Assembly (NCBI RefSeq): GCF_011040495.1
Contig: NZ_CP049042.1
Coordinates: 26,430-90,429 of the forward strand
Direction: 5' to 3'
DNA length: 64,000 nucleotides
From: Pseudohalocynthiibacter aestuariivivens
GTDB taxonomy: Bacteria > Pseudomonadota > Alphaproteobacteria > Rhodobacterales > Rhodobacteraceae
The notes below the pieces were generated by a model. That model worked only from the letters and a program-made list of their open reading frames with translations, was not told the origin of the DNA and did not search any database. Of the stretch, positions 34,049-43,386 are shown piece after piece. Position numbers and translations under genes: made by a program. Numbering within the stretch: the stretch's first letter is position 1; each line of letters opens with the position of its first letter.

Positions 34049-35772
34049 TGTTCAACCATCCGTTCGTTGCGAAACTGATGTAGCAGCATGTCCAGCCCGA
34101 TGGGATCAACAAAGATTCCCTTCGGTAGCTCAGAGCTTATGCTGATCTCTGAAAAGGGCATGGTCTTTTGTTCCAGTTCCTCGGCACTCGTCATGATGTT
34201 GAAGGCAGACCTGTCGCCATAAAGCAGGTGCTGTGTTGTGAATAGATCTGCGAAAATGGACCGTCGTCCCGCCTCATCACGCGTGCGTTCAGCTTCTTCC
34301 ATCTTTTGGAAATTGACCACAGCACGCGCGCTTTCGCTTGGCTCAAATTCGACAATTTCGCGGGCTTCCCTGCAACCATCCCAAACCGCCTGTGCGCGTT
34401 GCAAAACCTCTTCGATATCCGCGCGACTAGTTTCGTTGTCTATGGCAAAGGCCTCGAGCCAATCCTTCAGAGCACCACTGTAGCTTAGTAGCAATGGATC
34501 ATAGAGAAGGTCGATTGCATGCTGCTTGGCTTCAGGGTGGCCACGCTCCAAAACGGCGACAGAAAAGGCCGCTGCCGTCATTGGATGGATGAACAGATAG
34601 CCAACGGCTTTTCGGCAAAGAAAGATTTGCTCATCCGCAGTTTCCGGAAGCGGAATTTCATCGACTGCGAATAAAGGGGCAGTTTGGTTGATTTCAGAAA
34701 TGGCTTGGTTAAGGGCGGCACAGGAGAAAAAGCTACCCGAAGACAACCAGTCCGTCGTCAATCGAGCAAGTTGTTCTGAGTTTCCGTGGGTCAGTTTGTG
34801 AAAAAATGAGTCCAGCGCATCACTACCAATGGCACCTTTAGAAATGTCGATGATCGCGCGGGCGGCAGAGCTCGCACTCTGAATCTCGTTTCTATCGACT
34901 AGTTTCGACAAAGCCATGTCGATTTCATCGATGGTCCCCTTGTTCTCGGGTTTCACGGAAGCGAGTTGTCGCAGGCATTTGCCTGTCTCATCTTCGCTCA
35001 TCTCCACTTGGTGCCAATTCAACAACGACGCTGCTAGATGGACGACGTGCTCATCTGCTGAGGCAAAAAGTTTGTCCAGAACGGGGAGGAGCAAAGAGCG
35101 ATCTACGTCTGTATCTTTCGCGACAATGTCGTAGATGGCTTTAGTGATACCACATGATGCCTTGATGTCCGCTGCCAACGCTAGGGCGATGGTTTGATCC
35201 AAGGCGGCTCGGACTTGTTCCGAGTTCAATTGCATGCGCGAGAGTGCCAGCACACCAGCTGTTTGTTCTTCTTCGCTACGATCAAGGCATGCGATTGCCT
35301 CTCCGAAATCTGCCTTGGCTTGCAATGCGAACACCAGGTGAAGGCGGGCCAGTTCGTTCCCATCTTTAGCTAGCTGAATGACTTCGTCTGATCGACGCGG
35401 GTCAACTTCACACCATTTTCTGAAGGCAGCATTCGGTTGATTGGCGGCAAGGTCAGCACCGCCTGCTTCGACAAGAAATTGAACCAGTTCAGTTAATTCG
35501 GATAGTGCCGTTTGAAGAAGGGGAATGACCTCACATAGGATCGTTTGAACCTCGAAGAATCTCGAGCCTTCGAGCCCTGCCAGAAGCTCTCGGTCCTCCT
35601 GGGTAAACAACCGGTTGCGCTTTGATGCGGAGACCGCGATCGCATCGATTAGCTGCTCGTCTTGGTATGCCCCCAGCGAAAGCTGGCAAACAAATCCCAT
35701 AAAGCCGTGTGTACCGATTTCGGCTTCAACTTGATTAGGCTTAAACTGTCGGTTCTTTCGCAACCGCGACAT
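34045..35772 (-). CDS. Helical-repeat (HEAT-like) partner of the nuclease-like protein
   Basis: 575 residues of repeating amphipathic helices (for example VVHLAASLLNWHQVEMSEDE, DALDSFFHKLTHGNSEQLAR), no signal peptide or catalytic motif seen. Basic N-terminus MSRLRKNRQFKPNQVEAEIG. First gene of the two-gene operon; 4-bp overlap with the nuclease-like gene. Helical-repeat proteins often serve as sensors or scaffolds in defence systems. No named system recognised. Confidence 0.6.
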   Translation of the reverse strand: MSRLRKNRQFKPNQVEAEIGTHGFMGFVCQLSLGAYQDEQLIDAIAVSASKRNRLFTQEDRELLAGLEGSRFFEVQTILCEVIPLLQTALSELTELVQFLVEAGGADLAANQPNAAFRKWCEVDPRRSDEVIQLAKDGNELARLHLVFALQAKADFGEAIACLDRSEEEQTAGVLALSRMQLNSEQVRAALDQTIALALAADIKASCGITKAIYDIVAKDTDVDRSLLLPVLDKLFASADEHVVHLAASLLNWHQVEMSEDETGKCLRQLASVKPENKGTIDEIDMALSKLVDRNEIQSASSAARAIIDISKGAIGSDALDSFFHKLTHGNSEQLARLTTDWLSSGSFFSCAALNQAISEINQTAPLFAVDEIPLPETADEQIFLCRKAVGYLFIHPMTAAAFSVAVLERGHPEAKQHAIDLLYDPLLLSYSGALKDWLEAFAIDNETSRADIEEVLQRAQAVWDGCREAREIVEFEPSESARAVVNFQKMEEAERTRDEAGRRSIFADLFTTQHLLYGDRSAFNIMTSAEELEQKTMPFSEISISSELPKGIFVDPIGLDMLLHQFRNERMVEQ

Positions 35773-35911
35773 CTCCCTAGATTGTGTATTGGAGTTCTAC
35801 TGCACCCTAGGTGTAGTTCCGTGACCTATGGGTGGCAACTGTATTGGCCGGTCTGTTGATGCTGTACTGCTTCGTTTACCGGCAAGTTCACCAGGTTGCC
35901 TCACCTCTGAA

Positions 35912-36634
35912 CTATATACCAATTTGCGGCTTACGTTTGGTCATGACGGGCGTGGGATCGCCAGCCCACACGAAATCCCAAGTCGCACCCAGCCGAATGT
36001 TCTGCACCAAATGCGGACGAAGCGCGACCAAGCATTGGCCGCCCGGGTGACGTGAGGATGGAAAAAGGATCCCATTGCCGTCTGAGCCAAGCACATCGCG
36101 GGCCAGGACTTGCCCTGCCGGGTATGCGGTCGCAGGGTCAGTGTGCAATGCGGCGTCTTCTGTTCCCGGGGCGAGTTCGTGAAACTGTGAAGTGAACCCG
36201 GCAAAAAGCTCCCTGTAGGACGTGAGATTGTCGAACACACCGGTCGCCTCAAGCTCTCGCGTCAGATGCCAGGATACCTCGGCTTGCGCGGTTTCGATCG
36301 CAAGATCTCCATAGGACGCGTACCACGCCCCGCGGTCCGGGCCATTGAACCTGTTGCCTGTCGGGCGGGTATAGCAGAATGCTGCATTCACCAGCGTCCA
36401 GCCATACCCGGCGGCCTCGGTCAGAAGTTCACCAGGATGAAGGCCGCCCGGGATCGGCAAGGTGACGGACCGGCGCGCGGATGTCAGCCCTTCGATTTCC
36501 TCAAGGATCGCCAGTTCATCGTCATCATCCGCCAGTGGTGCCATGGCGGGCTCGTCGATATAGGCGGTGGAAATCAGCCGGACAGTTTTGGGGTCTGTGA
36601 ACTCGACCTGTGCCAGATCACTTGCTCTGATCAC
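35912..36634 (-). CDS. RES-domain toxin
   Basis: About 240 residues starting at GTG 36632-36634, which overlaps the antitoxin stop as GTGA; a longer frame exists but would run deep into the antitoxin gene. RES signature elements are present: the central NRFNGPDRGAWYASYGDLAI and ETAQAEVSWH. RES toxins degrade NAD+ and halt growth. Paired with the Xre/MbcA/ParS antitoxin immediately upstream. Confidence 0.88.
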   Translation of the reverse strand: MIRASDLAQVEFTDPKTVRLISTAYIDEPAMAPLADDDDELAILEEIEGLTSARRSVTLPIPGGLHPGELLTEAAGYGWTLVNAAFCYTRPTGNRFNGPDRGAWYASYGDLAIETAQAEVSWHLTRELEATGVFDNLTSYRELFAGFTSQFHELAPGTEDAALHTDPATAYPAGQVLARDVLGSDGNGILFPSSRHPGGQCLVALRPHLVQNIRLGATWDFVWAGDPTPVMTKRKPQIGI

Positions 36635-37047
36635 ACGCCACCTCGGAGCGCATCGATATGCTGGCGCATTTTCATCATCGCCGGAATGCCGCCTTCGCAC
36701 ATGATCTGAACCGGGGTCTTGCCGTTGAAGCCCGGGCCAGCATTGGCGGTCTTTGGCCAGCCAAATGTGAGAGGGCCGTTGAACAGCAGTCTCAACCCCT
36801 TGAACAACCCAATCAGCAAGCTTGCGCGGGTGACCTTGTCTTGGTCCAGCACACCCTTGTAGGTGCCAGCCTTCATGCGCCCCCAGGTGGCTGTCGGGAC
36901 ATCGAACAGCATTGCGGCTTCCGCATTCGACAGGCCCCAGGCATCAGCGGTCCGCACAACGCCTTTGATAATCGCGGCGATCTTGTCCTGTTGGTCAATT
37001 GGTTGGACATATGCCGGTTGAGGCGCATTTTGGATAGGTTCAAGCAT
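36631..37047 (-). CDS. Xre/MbcA/ParS-type antitoxin
   Basis: 138 residues from ATG 37045-37047, the ATG with GGAGG at proper distance (an upstream in-frame ATG at 37059 contains that box). N-terminal helix-turn-helix (AWGLSNAEAAMLFDVPTATW) and C-terminal toxin-binding domain (FGWPKTANAGPGFNGKTPVQ). Neutralises the RES toxin and represses the operon. Confidence 0.88.
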   Translation of the reverse strand: MLEPIQNAPQPAYVQPIDQQDKIAAIIKGVVRTADAWGLSNAEAAMLFDVPTATWGRMKAGTYKGVLDQDKVTRASLLIGLFKGLRLLFNGPLTFGWPKTANAGPGFNGKTPVQIMCEGGIPAMMKMRQHIDALRGGV

Positions 37048-37056
37048 AATTGCCTC

Positions 37057-37086
37057 CATATGAGTAGAAAATAGATATCATATGAT
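37057..37086. promoter_or_regulatory. Palindrome in the RES-Xre promoter
   Basis: ATCATATGAT (37077-37086) is a perfect palindrome and CATATG recurs at 37057-37062. A TTGACA box lies upstream on the reverse strand (near 37096). A likely antitoxin operator. Confidence 0.5.
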
Positions 37087-37644
37087 GTGTTTATGTCAAT
37101 ATCCTTTGTAGTGCGTGCGTTGCCTGATTGGTTTGGCACGCCAGCGCATTGGCGCTGACCAGGCTCTTGGCTGCGCCCGGAGCCGCGAACTCGCGTCTCC
37201 GCCATTCGGTATCGATCCTTCGTGCATGTCTCGGATGAGATCGCGGCCGAGACCGCGATCGCTTGAACCAGCGGTCAGCCGGGTCTCCGCTCCGCTCTGA
37301 CCCGGCTGGCAGGTTTTCAATGATGAATTCCGCCTGCCATCCGGCCGGCGCCCCGAACAGGGGCTCTGGTGTCGCGCATGCGCGCTAGCCTCCTCGGAGA
37401 AATCTGGTTCCTCCCACGCGAGCGCGCGGGTCCCTCCCGATTTCACCGCTCCGGCCCCCTGTGTCGGGTCGCCGTCCGGCCGCAGGACGGGCTATCGCCC
37501 TCCCCTGCTCTGCCCAGCCGAAAAGCACGGGGGCTTTTCGGACTGACAGATCAGTCGAGGCCTCCGCCACTGGCGGAAGCGGACAAGGCCGAGAGGTCAC
37601 AAAAACAAGATGCCGCGCCGCTCTAACTACGAAAGGAGCAGGCC
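37087..37644. other. GC-rich non-coding stretch with two strong hairpins
   Basis: No convincing gene. It contains GATCGCGG/CCGCGATC (37239-37246, 37253-37260; 6-nt loop) and AGCCGGGTC/GACCCGGCT (37277-37285, 37299-37307; 13-nt loop), the second followed by a short T-run. These may be terminators or a structured RNA. The rest is unremarkable. Confidence 0.5.
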
Positions 37645-38013
37645 ATGGGCCTCGATCAATACGCATATGTCAAAACACCCGAGAGCGGCGATGAGGGCGA
37701 AAGCCCCAAATTCGTCTGGCGCAAGCATTCCAAGCTGCAAACCTTCATGGAGGCGCTCTACATCGAGCGCACGGGGCTTTCCGCGTCCGATCTGAATTGC
37801 GGTGAGTTGAAACTGGAAACCGGCGACATCGACACGCTGGAACTGGCGGTGAAGGGAAGCGCCCTGCCCCAGTGCGAAGGCGGGTTCTTCTATGGGCATC
37901 AGTTTCAGGACGAGGTGGCAGCTGAGTCCCGTGAATACGATCTTGAGTTCTGCGCTTGGGCGCGTGCCGAGATCGCGCAGGGATCGACCGTGATCTATTC
38001 CTGCTGGTGGTGA
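37645..38013 (+). CDS. Conserved plasmid protein of unknown function
   Basis: 122 residues (MGLDQYAYVKTPESGDEGES...). GAAAGGAGC precedes the ATG. Proteins starting MGLDQYAYV are common on plasmids and integrative elements but have no known activity. Ends in YSCWW. Followed after 124 bp by the ParB-like gene in the same direction. Confidence 0.75.
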   Translation: MGLDQYAYVKTPESGDEGESPKFVWRKHSKLQTFMEALYIERTGLSASDLNCGELKLETGDIDTLELAVKGSALPQCEGGFFYGHQFQDEVAAESREYDLEFCAWARAEIAQGSTVIYSCWW

Positions 38014-38137
38014 CGCCACCGGGGCCGGAGCCTCACGCGTTCCAGCCCCCCTCCCCTACCCCTTCAACAAAACCAGCCGCTGAGCGTCTGAGCCGCGCTC
38101 TGAGCGGTCCTGACACCCATCCGAAAGGAACAATCCA

Positions 38138-40003
38138 ATGACCAAGCTACAACCCATCCAGATTGACACCGCCAGTGCCGTGATCCTGCAAATCCCCTTG
38201 GAGATGCTCTACATCTCCGATCTGAATCCGCGCAAAGCGGTCTCCGAGGCCCATATCGAAAGCCTTGCCGACAGCATCGAGCGGTTTGGCCTTATCCATA
38301 ATCTCGCCGGTCTCATGGACGAGGACGGCAAGGTTGGGATCGTCGCGGGCGGGTGCCGCTTGCGGGCGATCCAGATGATCGCCGAGCGGTCCGAGGCCCA
38401 TCCCTTCACCACGGTGCCGGTCAAACTGGCCTCTGATGCCGCCGAGGCCGAGGATTGGGCCAGCGCCGAGAACGCCGCCCGCGAGGATATGACACCGGCG
38501 GATGAAATCCGCGCCTTTGGCCGCATGAAATCGCGCGGCGCTTCCGTGCCGGAAATCGCCCTCGCCTTCGCCGTCACCGAGGCGCGTGTCTACCAGCGGC
38601 TGGCGCTTGCCGGTTTGCCCGAGCCGGTGCTGGACGCGCTGACCGCAGGGGAGATCAGTCTGGGTACTGCCAAGGCCTTCACGCTTTCGGATGATGAAGC
38701 GCTCACCCTGAACCTTCTGGATCAGGTAAAAGGCCAAGCTGTCTCCGAGACTGCAATCAAGAACGCGCTGCATCCCGACGCCATCAAGGCCACGGACCGC
38801 CGCGCCAAGTTTGTCGGGATCGAAGCCTATGAGGCCGAAGGCGGCACGATCACCCGCGATCTTTTCTCCGATGAAGTATTCCTCGCCTCCCCCGCCCTTC
38901 TGGATCGGCTTTTTGCGGAGAAGCTGGACGCGGCCCGGGCCGATCTGGTCGAAGCCCAAGGCTGGGCGTGGGCCGAAGCCCGACCCGAGGCCTGGCTCAA
39001 CTACTACGAGTTGGATCAGATGAAGCTGGCCCGCCTCTACCCAATCGAGGGCGATCTGAGCGAGGAAGAAGTCGAGGAATACGACGAACTGGCAGACCTC
39101 TCCAATGGCGGGGTTCTTGACGAGGACTGTGAAGCGCGGCTCACGGTATTGCAAGCTATTCTCGATGGCGACTATTCCGAGGATCAAAAAGCCCACGCAG
39201 GCTGTATCATCTTAGTGAATGGGTCGGGCAAGCTCGAGGTCACAGCCGGTCTGGTCCGCCCCGAGGACAAGATAGCCGCTATCGAGGTGGGCGTCCTGCA
39301 AGCGCCACAGACCACCAAGTCAGACACCCCAAAATCCCCCTACTCGCAAAAGCTGGTGGCGGACATGCAGGCGGTCCAGCTGGCCTCAGTTCAGGCCGCG
39401 CTTTTGACCAAGCCCGAACTGGTTCTGGACCTGCTGGGCTTTGGTCTCTCGGAAGCATCGGGCAGCTTCGAGAGCGTATTCGGTATTCGGCTCGACCGTC
39501 CGACCAATGCCCCAAGTGTCGAAGGTGGGTTTGTCCGCGAGCCGCGCCTTGAGCATGGGATCGATGCCAGTGAATACTGGCAAAAGGGCACCCGTGTGGA
39601 AGACCTATCCGAGGCCTTCGTCACCTTCCGCGAAGACGGCAAGAAGGCCCGCAATGCCGAGATCACCGAAGCGATTGCGCGCACACTTCCCTATCGGGCT
39701 GGCGGCGCGGAGTTTTTCGGCCTGATTGCGGAAGAAGCAGGCGCCGATATCCGCAAGCACTGGACGCCCACGGCAGAAAATTTCTTCTCGCGGGTCTCAG
39801 CCGGTCATCTGGTCGATCTGCTTTGCGAATTCCTCGATTGCGACGCACGCGACGAGCGTGTCGCCAGTTTCGCCAAGCTCAAGAAGGCGGAAAAAGCCGA
39901 GAAGATGGAAAAGCTCGTGAGCGATCCCACCACCCAGAAGCTGATGGGGCTGACACCGGATCAAAAAGCCAAACTCGACAAATGGGTGCCCGACTGCACC
40001 TGA
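38138..40003 (+). CDS. Stand-alone ParB/Spo0J-like nuclease-domain protein
   Basis: 621 residues. The N-terminal ParB/Srx domain includes LNPRKAVSEAHIESLADSIE and the CTPase-like GGCRLRAIQMI; a helix-turn-helix follows (VPEIALAFAVTEARVYQRLA). The long C-terminal part is not recognised. AAAGGAAC precedes the ATG. It has no partner ParA and lies 2 kb from repABC, so it is not that replicon's segregation protein. Such orphan ParB-like proteins accompany ArdC and DUF736 genes in alphaproteobacterial mobile elements. Confidence 0.87.
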   Translation: MTKLQPIQIDTASAVILQIPLEMLYISDLNPRKAVSEAHIESLADSIERFGLIHNLAGLMDEDGKVGIVAGGCRLRAIQMIAERSEAHPFTTVPVKLASDAAEAEDWASAENAAREDMTPADEIRAFGRMKSRGASVPEIALAFAVTEARVYQRLALAGLPEPVLDALTAGEISLGTAKAFTLSDDEALTLNLLDQVKGQAVSETAIKNALHPDAIKATDRRAKFVGIEAYEAEGGTITRDLFSDEVFLASPALLDRLFAEKLDAARADLVEAQGWAWAEARPEAWLNYYELDQMKLARLYPIEGDLSEEEVEEYDELADLSNGGVLDEDCEARLTVLQAILDGDYSEDQKAHAGCIILVNGSGKLEVTAGLVRPEDKIAAIEVGVLQAPQTTKSDTPKSPYSQKLVADMQAVQLASVQAALLTKPELVLDLLGFGLSEASGSFESVFGIRLDRPTNAPSVEGGFVREPRLEHGIDASEYWQKGTRVEDLSEAFVTFREDGKKARNAEITEAIARTLPYRAGGAEFFGLIAEEAGADIRKHWTPTAENFFSRVSAGHLVDLLCEFLDCDARDERVASFAKLKKAEKAEKMEKLVSDPTTQKLMGLTPDQKAKLDKWVPDCT

Positions 40004-40029
40004 CGGCTCCTTCGTGGGAAGGACCAACT

Positions 40030-40055
40030 GGCCCCGCTTCGGCGGGGTCCTTTTT
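40030..40055 (+). terminator. Intrinsic terminator after the ParB-like gene
   Basis: CCCCGC (40032-40037), loop TTCG, GCGGGG (40042-40047), then TCC and five Ts. The tetraloop stem is 28 bp past the stop codon. Confidence 0.85.
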
Positions 40056-40269
40056 GTTCAGAGCGTTGGTAGATCGTGAAGCCTGGAAAATTGTCCGGCG
40101 GCGGGGCAGAAGGACAAGCCCCCTGCCCCGCCGCCGGACCGGCGCTGTCCGCGCGGGAGCACCGCCTGGGCGGTGCGATTTGGCTTAGGTTCCTAGCCAG
40201 GACTTCACAAAGTTGTTCCACTATCAGGCGTAACTATGTGAAAAATTGAGAAATTGACTGGATTTGGCC

Positions 40270-41376
40270 ATGAAGCAAATATCGCGAGAGGAACTCTTTG
40301 AACTCGTCTGGCGCAAGCCAATGACAAAGCTTGCTGAAGAATTTGGCCTTTCAGATCAGGGACTTTCCAAGATTTGTGCGCGCCATGCGATTCCAAGGCC
40401 GCCGCGGGGGTATTGGGCAAAGTTGGAAGCGGGCAAGGAGGTTCAGAAACATGAGCTTCCTCCCTGCCCTGCGGGAACAGCCAGCATCATCCGGTTCCCG
40501 CAAAGCGGCCAATTCCAAAGAAAGTCTCGCGAAAGCGCGAAGCGTGTCGCGAAGGTGGTGGTGAATGTCGGCAAAATCTCGATACCGGGGACGTTGCGCA
40601 ATCTCCATCCGATTGTTGCGGCTTGGGTGGACGAACATCGAAAGGAACAAGTTGAACGGCGCGCTCGATTTCGTGCTCGCCAGCCGGATGATCTTTGGTG
40701 GGGTGAAGAAACACTGGCCGATCTGACCGAACGGGATCTGTATCGTTTCCGGGTCACCAGCGCGCTCCTGAAAGGGTTTGAGGCGCAGGGAGGTCGCGCG
40801 CTTGAAGGCAGTATTCGCGGCAAATTGAAGTTGGAGGTTTCCGGGGAAAAGTTCGAAGTCTCTATTGTCGAAAAGATGTACCAGTTTCACGGAAGGCCGT
40901 CCGATGAGCCGAAGGGCTGGACGGCCTTTCCATATCACCACAACAGCGCCCTGGCCCCTACCGGGTTCCTGCGCTTCACGATCACCACCTACCTTGGAAC
41001 GGGTGTGAAGAAAGAATGGGTCGAAACGAGTAAACTCAATGGTGAGGATTTACTTCCAACCGTGATTGCAGGCCTTTTGCTGGCAGGACCGGCCTTGGCC
41101 GTACGACGCGCGGAGTTTGCGGAGCGAGACCGTCGCATTGAGGCCGAGCGGGTCGCAGAGGAGGAGCGCCGTCATATGGCTCAGCTTGAGCAGGAGAAAT
41201 GGCGTCTGTTTCGGGACCGGGCGAAGGACTGGGAAGAAGCGCAAAGGCTTCGATCCTTTCTCGCCGCACTTGAAGCGAACCCTCATAGCCTGGCTGAGGA
41301 GATTGACGGGATGCCAGCCGCTGACTGGTTGAAATGGGCACATCGCAAGGTCGAGGAACTCGACCCGTTGGTCTGA
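40270..41376 (+). CDS. Unknown plasmid protein with N-terminal HTH
   Basis: 368 residues from ATG 40270. The N-terminus looks like a helix-turn-helix (MTKLAEEFGLSDQGLSKICA followed by RHAIPRPPRGYWAKLEAGK); the C-terminal third is a charged coiled coil (RAEFAERDRRIEAERVAEEE). No domain family recognised with confidence. Expressed alone between two terminator-like stems. Confidence 0.7.
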   Translation: MKQISREELFELVWRKPMTKLAEEFGLSDQGLSKICARHAIPRPPRGYWAKLEAGKEVQKHELPPCPAGTASIIRFPQSGQFQRKSRESAKRVAKVVVNVGKISIPGTLRNLHPIVAAWVDEHRKEQVERRARFRARQPDDLWWGEETLADLTERDLYRFRVTSALLKGFEAQGGRALEGSIRGKLKLEVSGEKFEVSIVEKMYQFHGRPSDEPKGWTAFPYHHNSALAPTGFLRFTITTYLGTGVKKEWVETSKLNGEDLLPTVIAGLLLAGPALAVRRAEFAERDRRIEAERVAEEERRHMAQLEQEKWRLFRDRAKDWEEAQRLRSFLAALEANPHSLAEEIDGMPAADWLKWAHRKVEELDPLV

Positions 41377-41655
41377 CCCGTTGGCCGCCGCTTGACGTCA
41401 GGTATTGGCGTCGGTCTATGCTGAGTGACGCGGTCGCACATACCTTTCATTGGTTTTGCTTAGAATGCTGGTCGCAGGTCTTGCCAAAACCACAAAGGGT
41501 GGTTCTCAGAATTCTCCCCTGCCCTATCGTGCATTCCTCGCGGAACAGAATTCTGGTCCCTTACCCCTCTCCGCTTCGCTTCGCCTTCGGTGTGGTTTTG
41601 GTCATGGTCCCTGCCCTCGGACCATCATCGCAACACCATAGAAAGGAACCTGGCG

Positions 41656-41994
41656 ATGACCACCAACTGCATTCACTTCGACAGCTCCGAAATCGAAAAC
41701 GCCAAAGGCAGCGGTTCGATCTCCACTCTGACCTTCGACATCGACATCACCGTTGAGCCCATCTCAAGCGACAATCCAATGGCCCCGACGCACCGTGTTC
41801 TTGGGCGCTCTCCCCGTGGTCGCCTGGTTGAATGCGGCGGGATCTGGAAGAAGCAGAATCGCGATACCGGCGCCGACTATTTCACGCTGACGATTCGGGA
41901 CTTCGGCTTCAACGCCAATCTCGGCAAGGCCGCAAATCAGGATGATGACACGCTTCAGGCTGTCATTCCCTGGGGTCCGAAGGAAGCCCAATAA
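41656..41994 (+). CDS. DUF736 family protein
   Basis: 112 residues from ATG 41656 (GAAAGGAACC upstream). Sequence features of DUF736: IGSGS-like start (NAKGSGSISTLTFDIDITVE), APTHRVLGRSPRGRLVECGG and WKKQNRDTGADYFTLTI. These proteins are near-universal on conjugative and mobilisable elements of alphaproteobacteria; function unknown. Confidence 0.88.
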   Translation: MTTNCIHFDSSEIENAKGSGSISTLTFDIDITVEPISSDNPMAPTHRVLGRSPRGRLVECGGIWKKQNRDTGADYFTLTIRDFGFNANLGKAANQDDDTLQAVIPWGPKEAQ

Positions 41995-41998
41995 AACC

Positions 41999-42027
41999 TG
42001 CACCGGGCTATTTCTCGGCCCGGTGCA
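41999..42027 (+). terminator. Hairpin after DUF736 gene
   Basis: Perfect 10-bp stem TGCACCGGGC/GCCCGGTGCA with a 9-nt loop, 5 nt after the stop. No T-run, so the termination role is only likely. Confidence 0.55.
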
Positions 42028-42044
42028 CCCATTCCTCCGGCGCT

Positions 42045-42060
42045 GTTAACAGCTGTTAAC
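42045..42060. other. parS: parS site 1 (repABC type)
   Basis: GTTAACAGCTGTTAAC, a perfect palindrome fitting the repABC centromere consensus GTTNNCNGCNGNNAAC. First of three identical copies; lies upstream of repA. Confidence 0.9.
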
Positions 42061-42202
42061 TCGCCGATGCAGTATCGCTTCCCTAGTAGCCCGTTGGTTA
42101 GGCAGCACAAATTGTGGAAAAATCCTTGACTTAGCAGGGTGAATCACTGCCTTTAGAGTCAAGTTGCGCAAATAAGCGCGTTCGAGCAGAGAAATTGCAA
42201 CT

Positions 42203-43384
42203 ATGTTTCAGACGGCACCCATCGAAGCGGCCTCTCAATCCGAACTTACAAGCCAGATGGCGGCGCGTCTACACACGGCGCTTACCACGCATCTTCAGCA
42301 GGCTTATGCACCCGATCAGCGCAAAAGTTTGAGACTATTCAGCGCAACAGAGACTGCTGAACTGCTCGGCGTGACGGGACAGTTTCTGCGTAAGTGCCAC
42401 AGCGAAGGATCCCTGCCCGAACCTGAAGTCATCAAGAACGGGCGTCGGTTCTATTCCGGTGAAGAGATTCTGCAAGCGCGCCACCTCTTGGAAGCAAGCT
42501 CTCGTAAACCTGGAAAGTACCTTCCCGGGCGTCGCGAGGGTGACAAGCTTCAGGTCATTCAGCTGATGAACTTCAAAGGTGGTTCCGCCAAATCCACTTC
42601 CGCCATCCACCTTTGCCACTACCTTGCTTTGAGCGGCTATAGGGTCCTGGCGATTGACCTGGACCCGCAAGGAAGCCTCACGGGATTCTGCGGAATTCAG
42701 ACGGAACTGGAATTTGAAGGCGCGTCAATTTATGACGCGCTGCGCTACGAGGATCCCGTGCCCATGTCGGAGGCCATTGTGGAAACCTACTTCCCGGGTC
42801 TCCACCTCGCGCCAGCCCGTCTTGTGCTAAGCGAGTTTGAAACCGAGACCGCAGTCAATGCGGGCCGCGGCGTTGCTTTCTTTGAGAAGCTCAGCAAAGC
42901 GATTCAGTCCGTTGAGAGCAATTACGATGTGGTAGTCATCGACAGCCCACCAGCACTTGGGTTTCTAACCTTGACGGGCCTATATGCGGCCACCTCGGTC
43001 ATCGTGCCGATGACACCGAGCATGCTCGACCTGGCGTCCACACAGCAATTTGTCGAGATGACCTCCGCCTATTTGGGCGTAATCGAAGACACGGGCGTCA
43101 AACTGGATCATGATTTCTTTTCGTTCCTCATAACGCGCGATGACCCGAGCGATATTCCAAGTCAGCAGATCGTGAGTCTGATGCGCGCATTGTTTCAGGA
43201 CCGCGTCGTTGGTGCGACGGGCCTACGCAGTACGGCTATTGGCGACGCATCGATGCTCAAGATGTCGATCTATGAGGTCGCGCGTTCTGAGATGACACGG
43301 TCGACCTACGATCGCGCTAAAAACAGCATGGATGCGGTTGGTGCTGAGATCGCGGGAATGCTTCAACAGGCATGGGGGCGGTAA
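42203..43384 (+). CDS. repA: RepA, ParA-type partition ATPase of repABC replicon
   Basis: 393 residues. N-terminal MerR-like helix-turn-helix (LFSATETAELLGVTGQFLRK), deviant Walker A KGGSAKST near residues 125-132, and VVIDSPPALGFLTLTGL (Walker B region). RepA partitions the plasmid and represses the operon. A TTGACT box lies at 42126-42131. Overlaps the start region of repB. Confidence 0.95.
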   Translation: MFQTAPIEAASQSELTSQMAARLHTALTTHLQQAYAPDQRKSLRLFSATETAELLGVTGQFLRKCHSEGSLPEPEVIKNGRRFYSGEEILQARHLLEASSRKPGKYLPGRREGDKLQVIQLMNFKGGSAKSTSAIHLCHYLALSGYRVLAIDLDPQGSLTGFCGIQTELEFEGASIYDALRYEDPVPMSEAIVETYFPGLHLAPARLVLSEFETETAVNAGRGVAFFEKLSKAIQSVESNYDVVVIDSPPALGFLTLTGLYAATSVIVPMTPSMLDLASTQQFVEMTSAYLGVIEDTGVKLDHDFFSFLITRDDPSDIPSQQIVSLMRALFQDRVVGATGLRSTAIGDASMLKMSIYEVARSEMTRSTYDRAKNSMDAVGAEIAGMLQQAWGR

Positions 43385-43386
43385 TC

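Noticed and set aside
38147-39196. 349-codon reverse open frame
   Set aside because: Antisense to the ParB-like gene.
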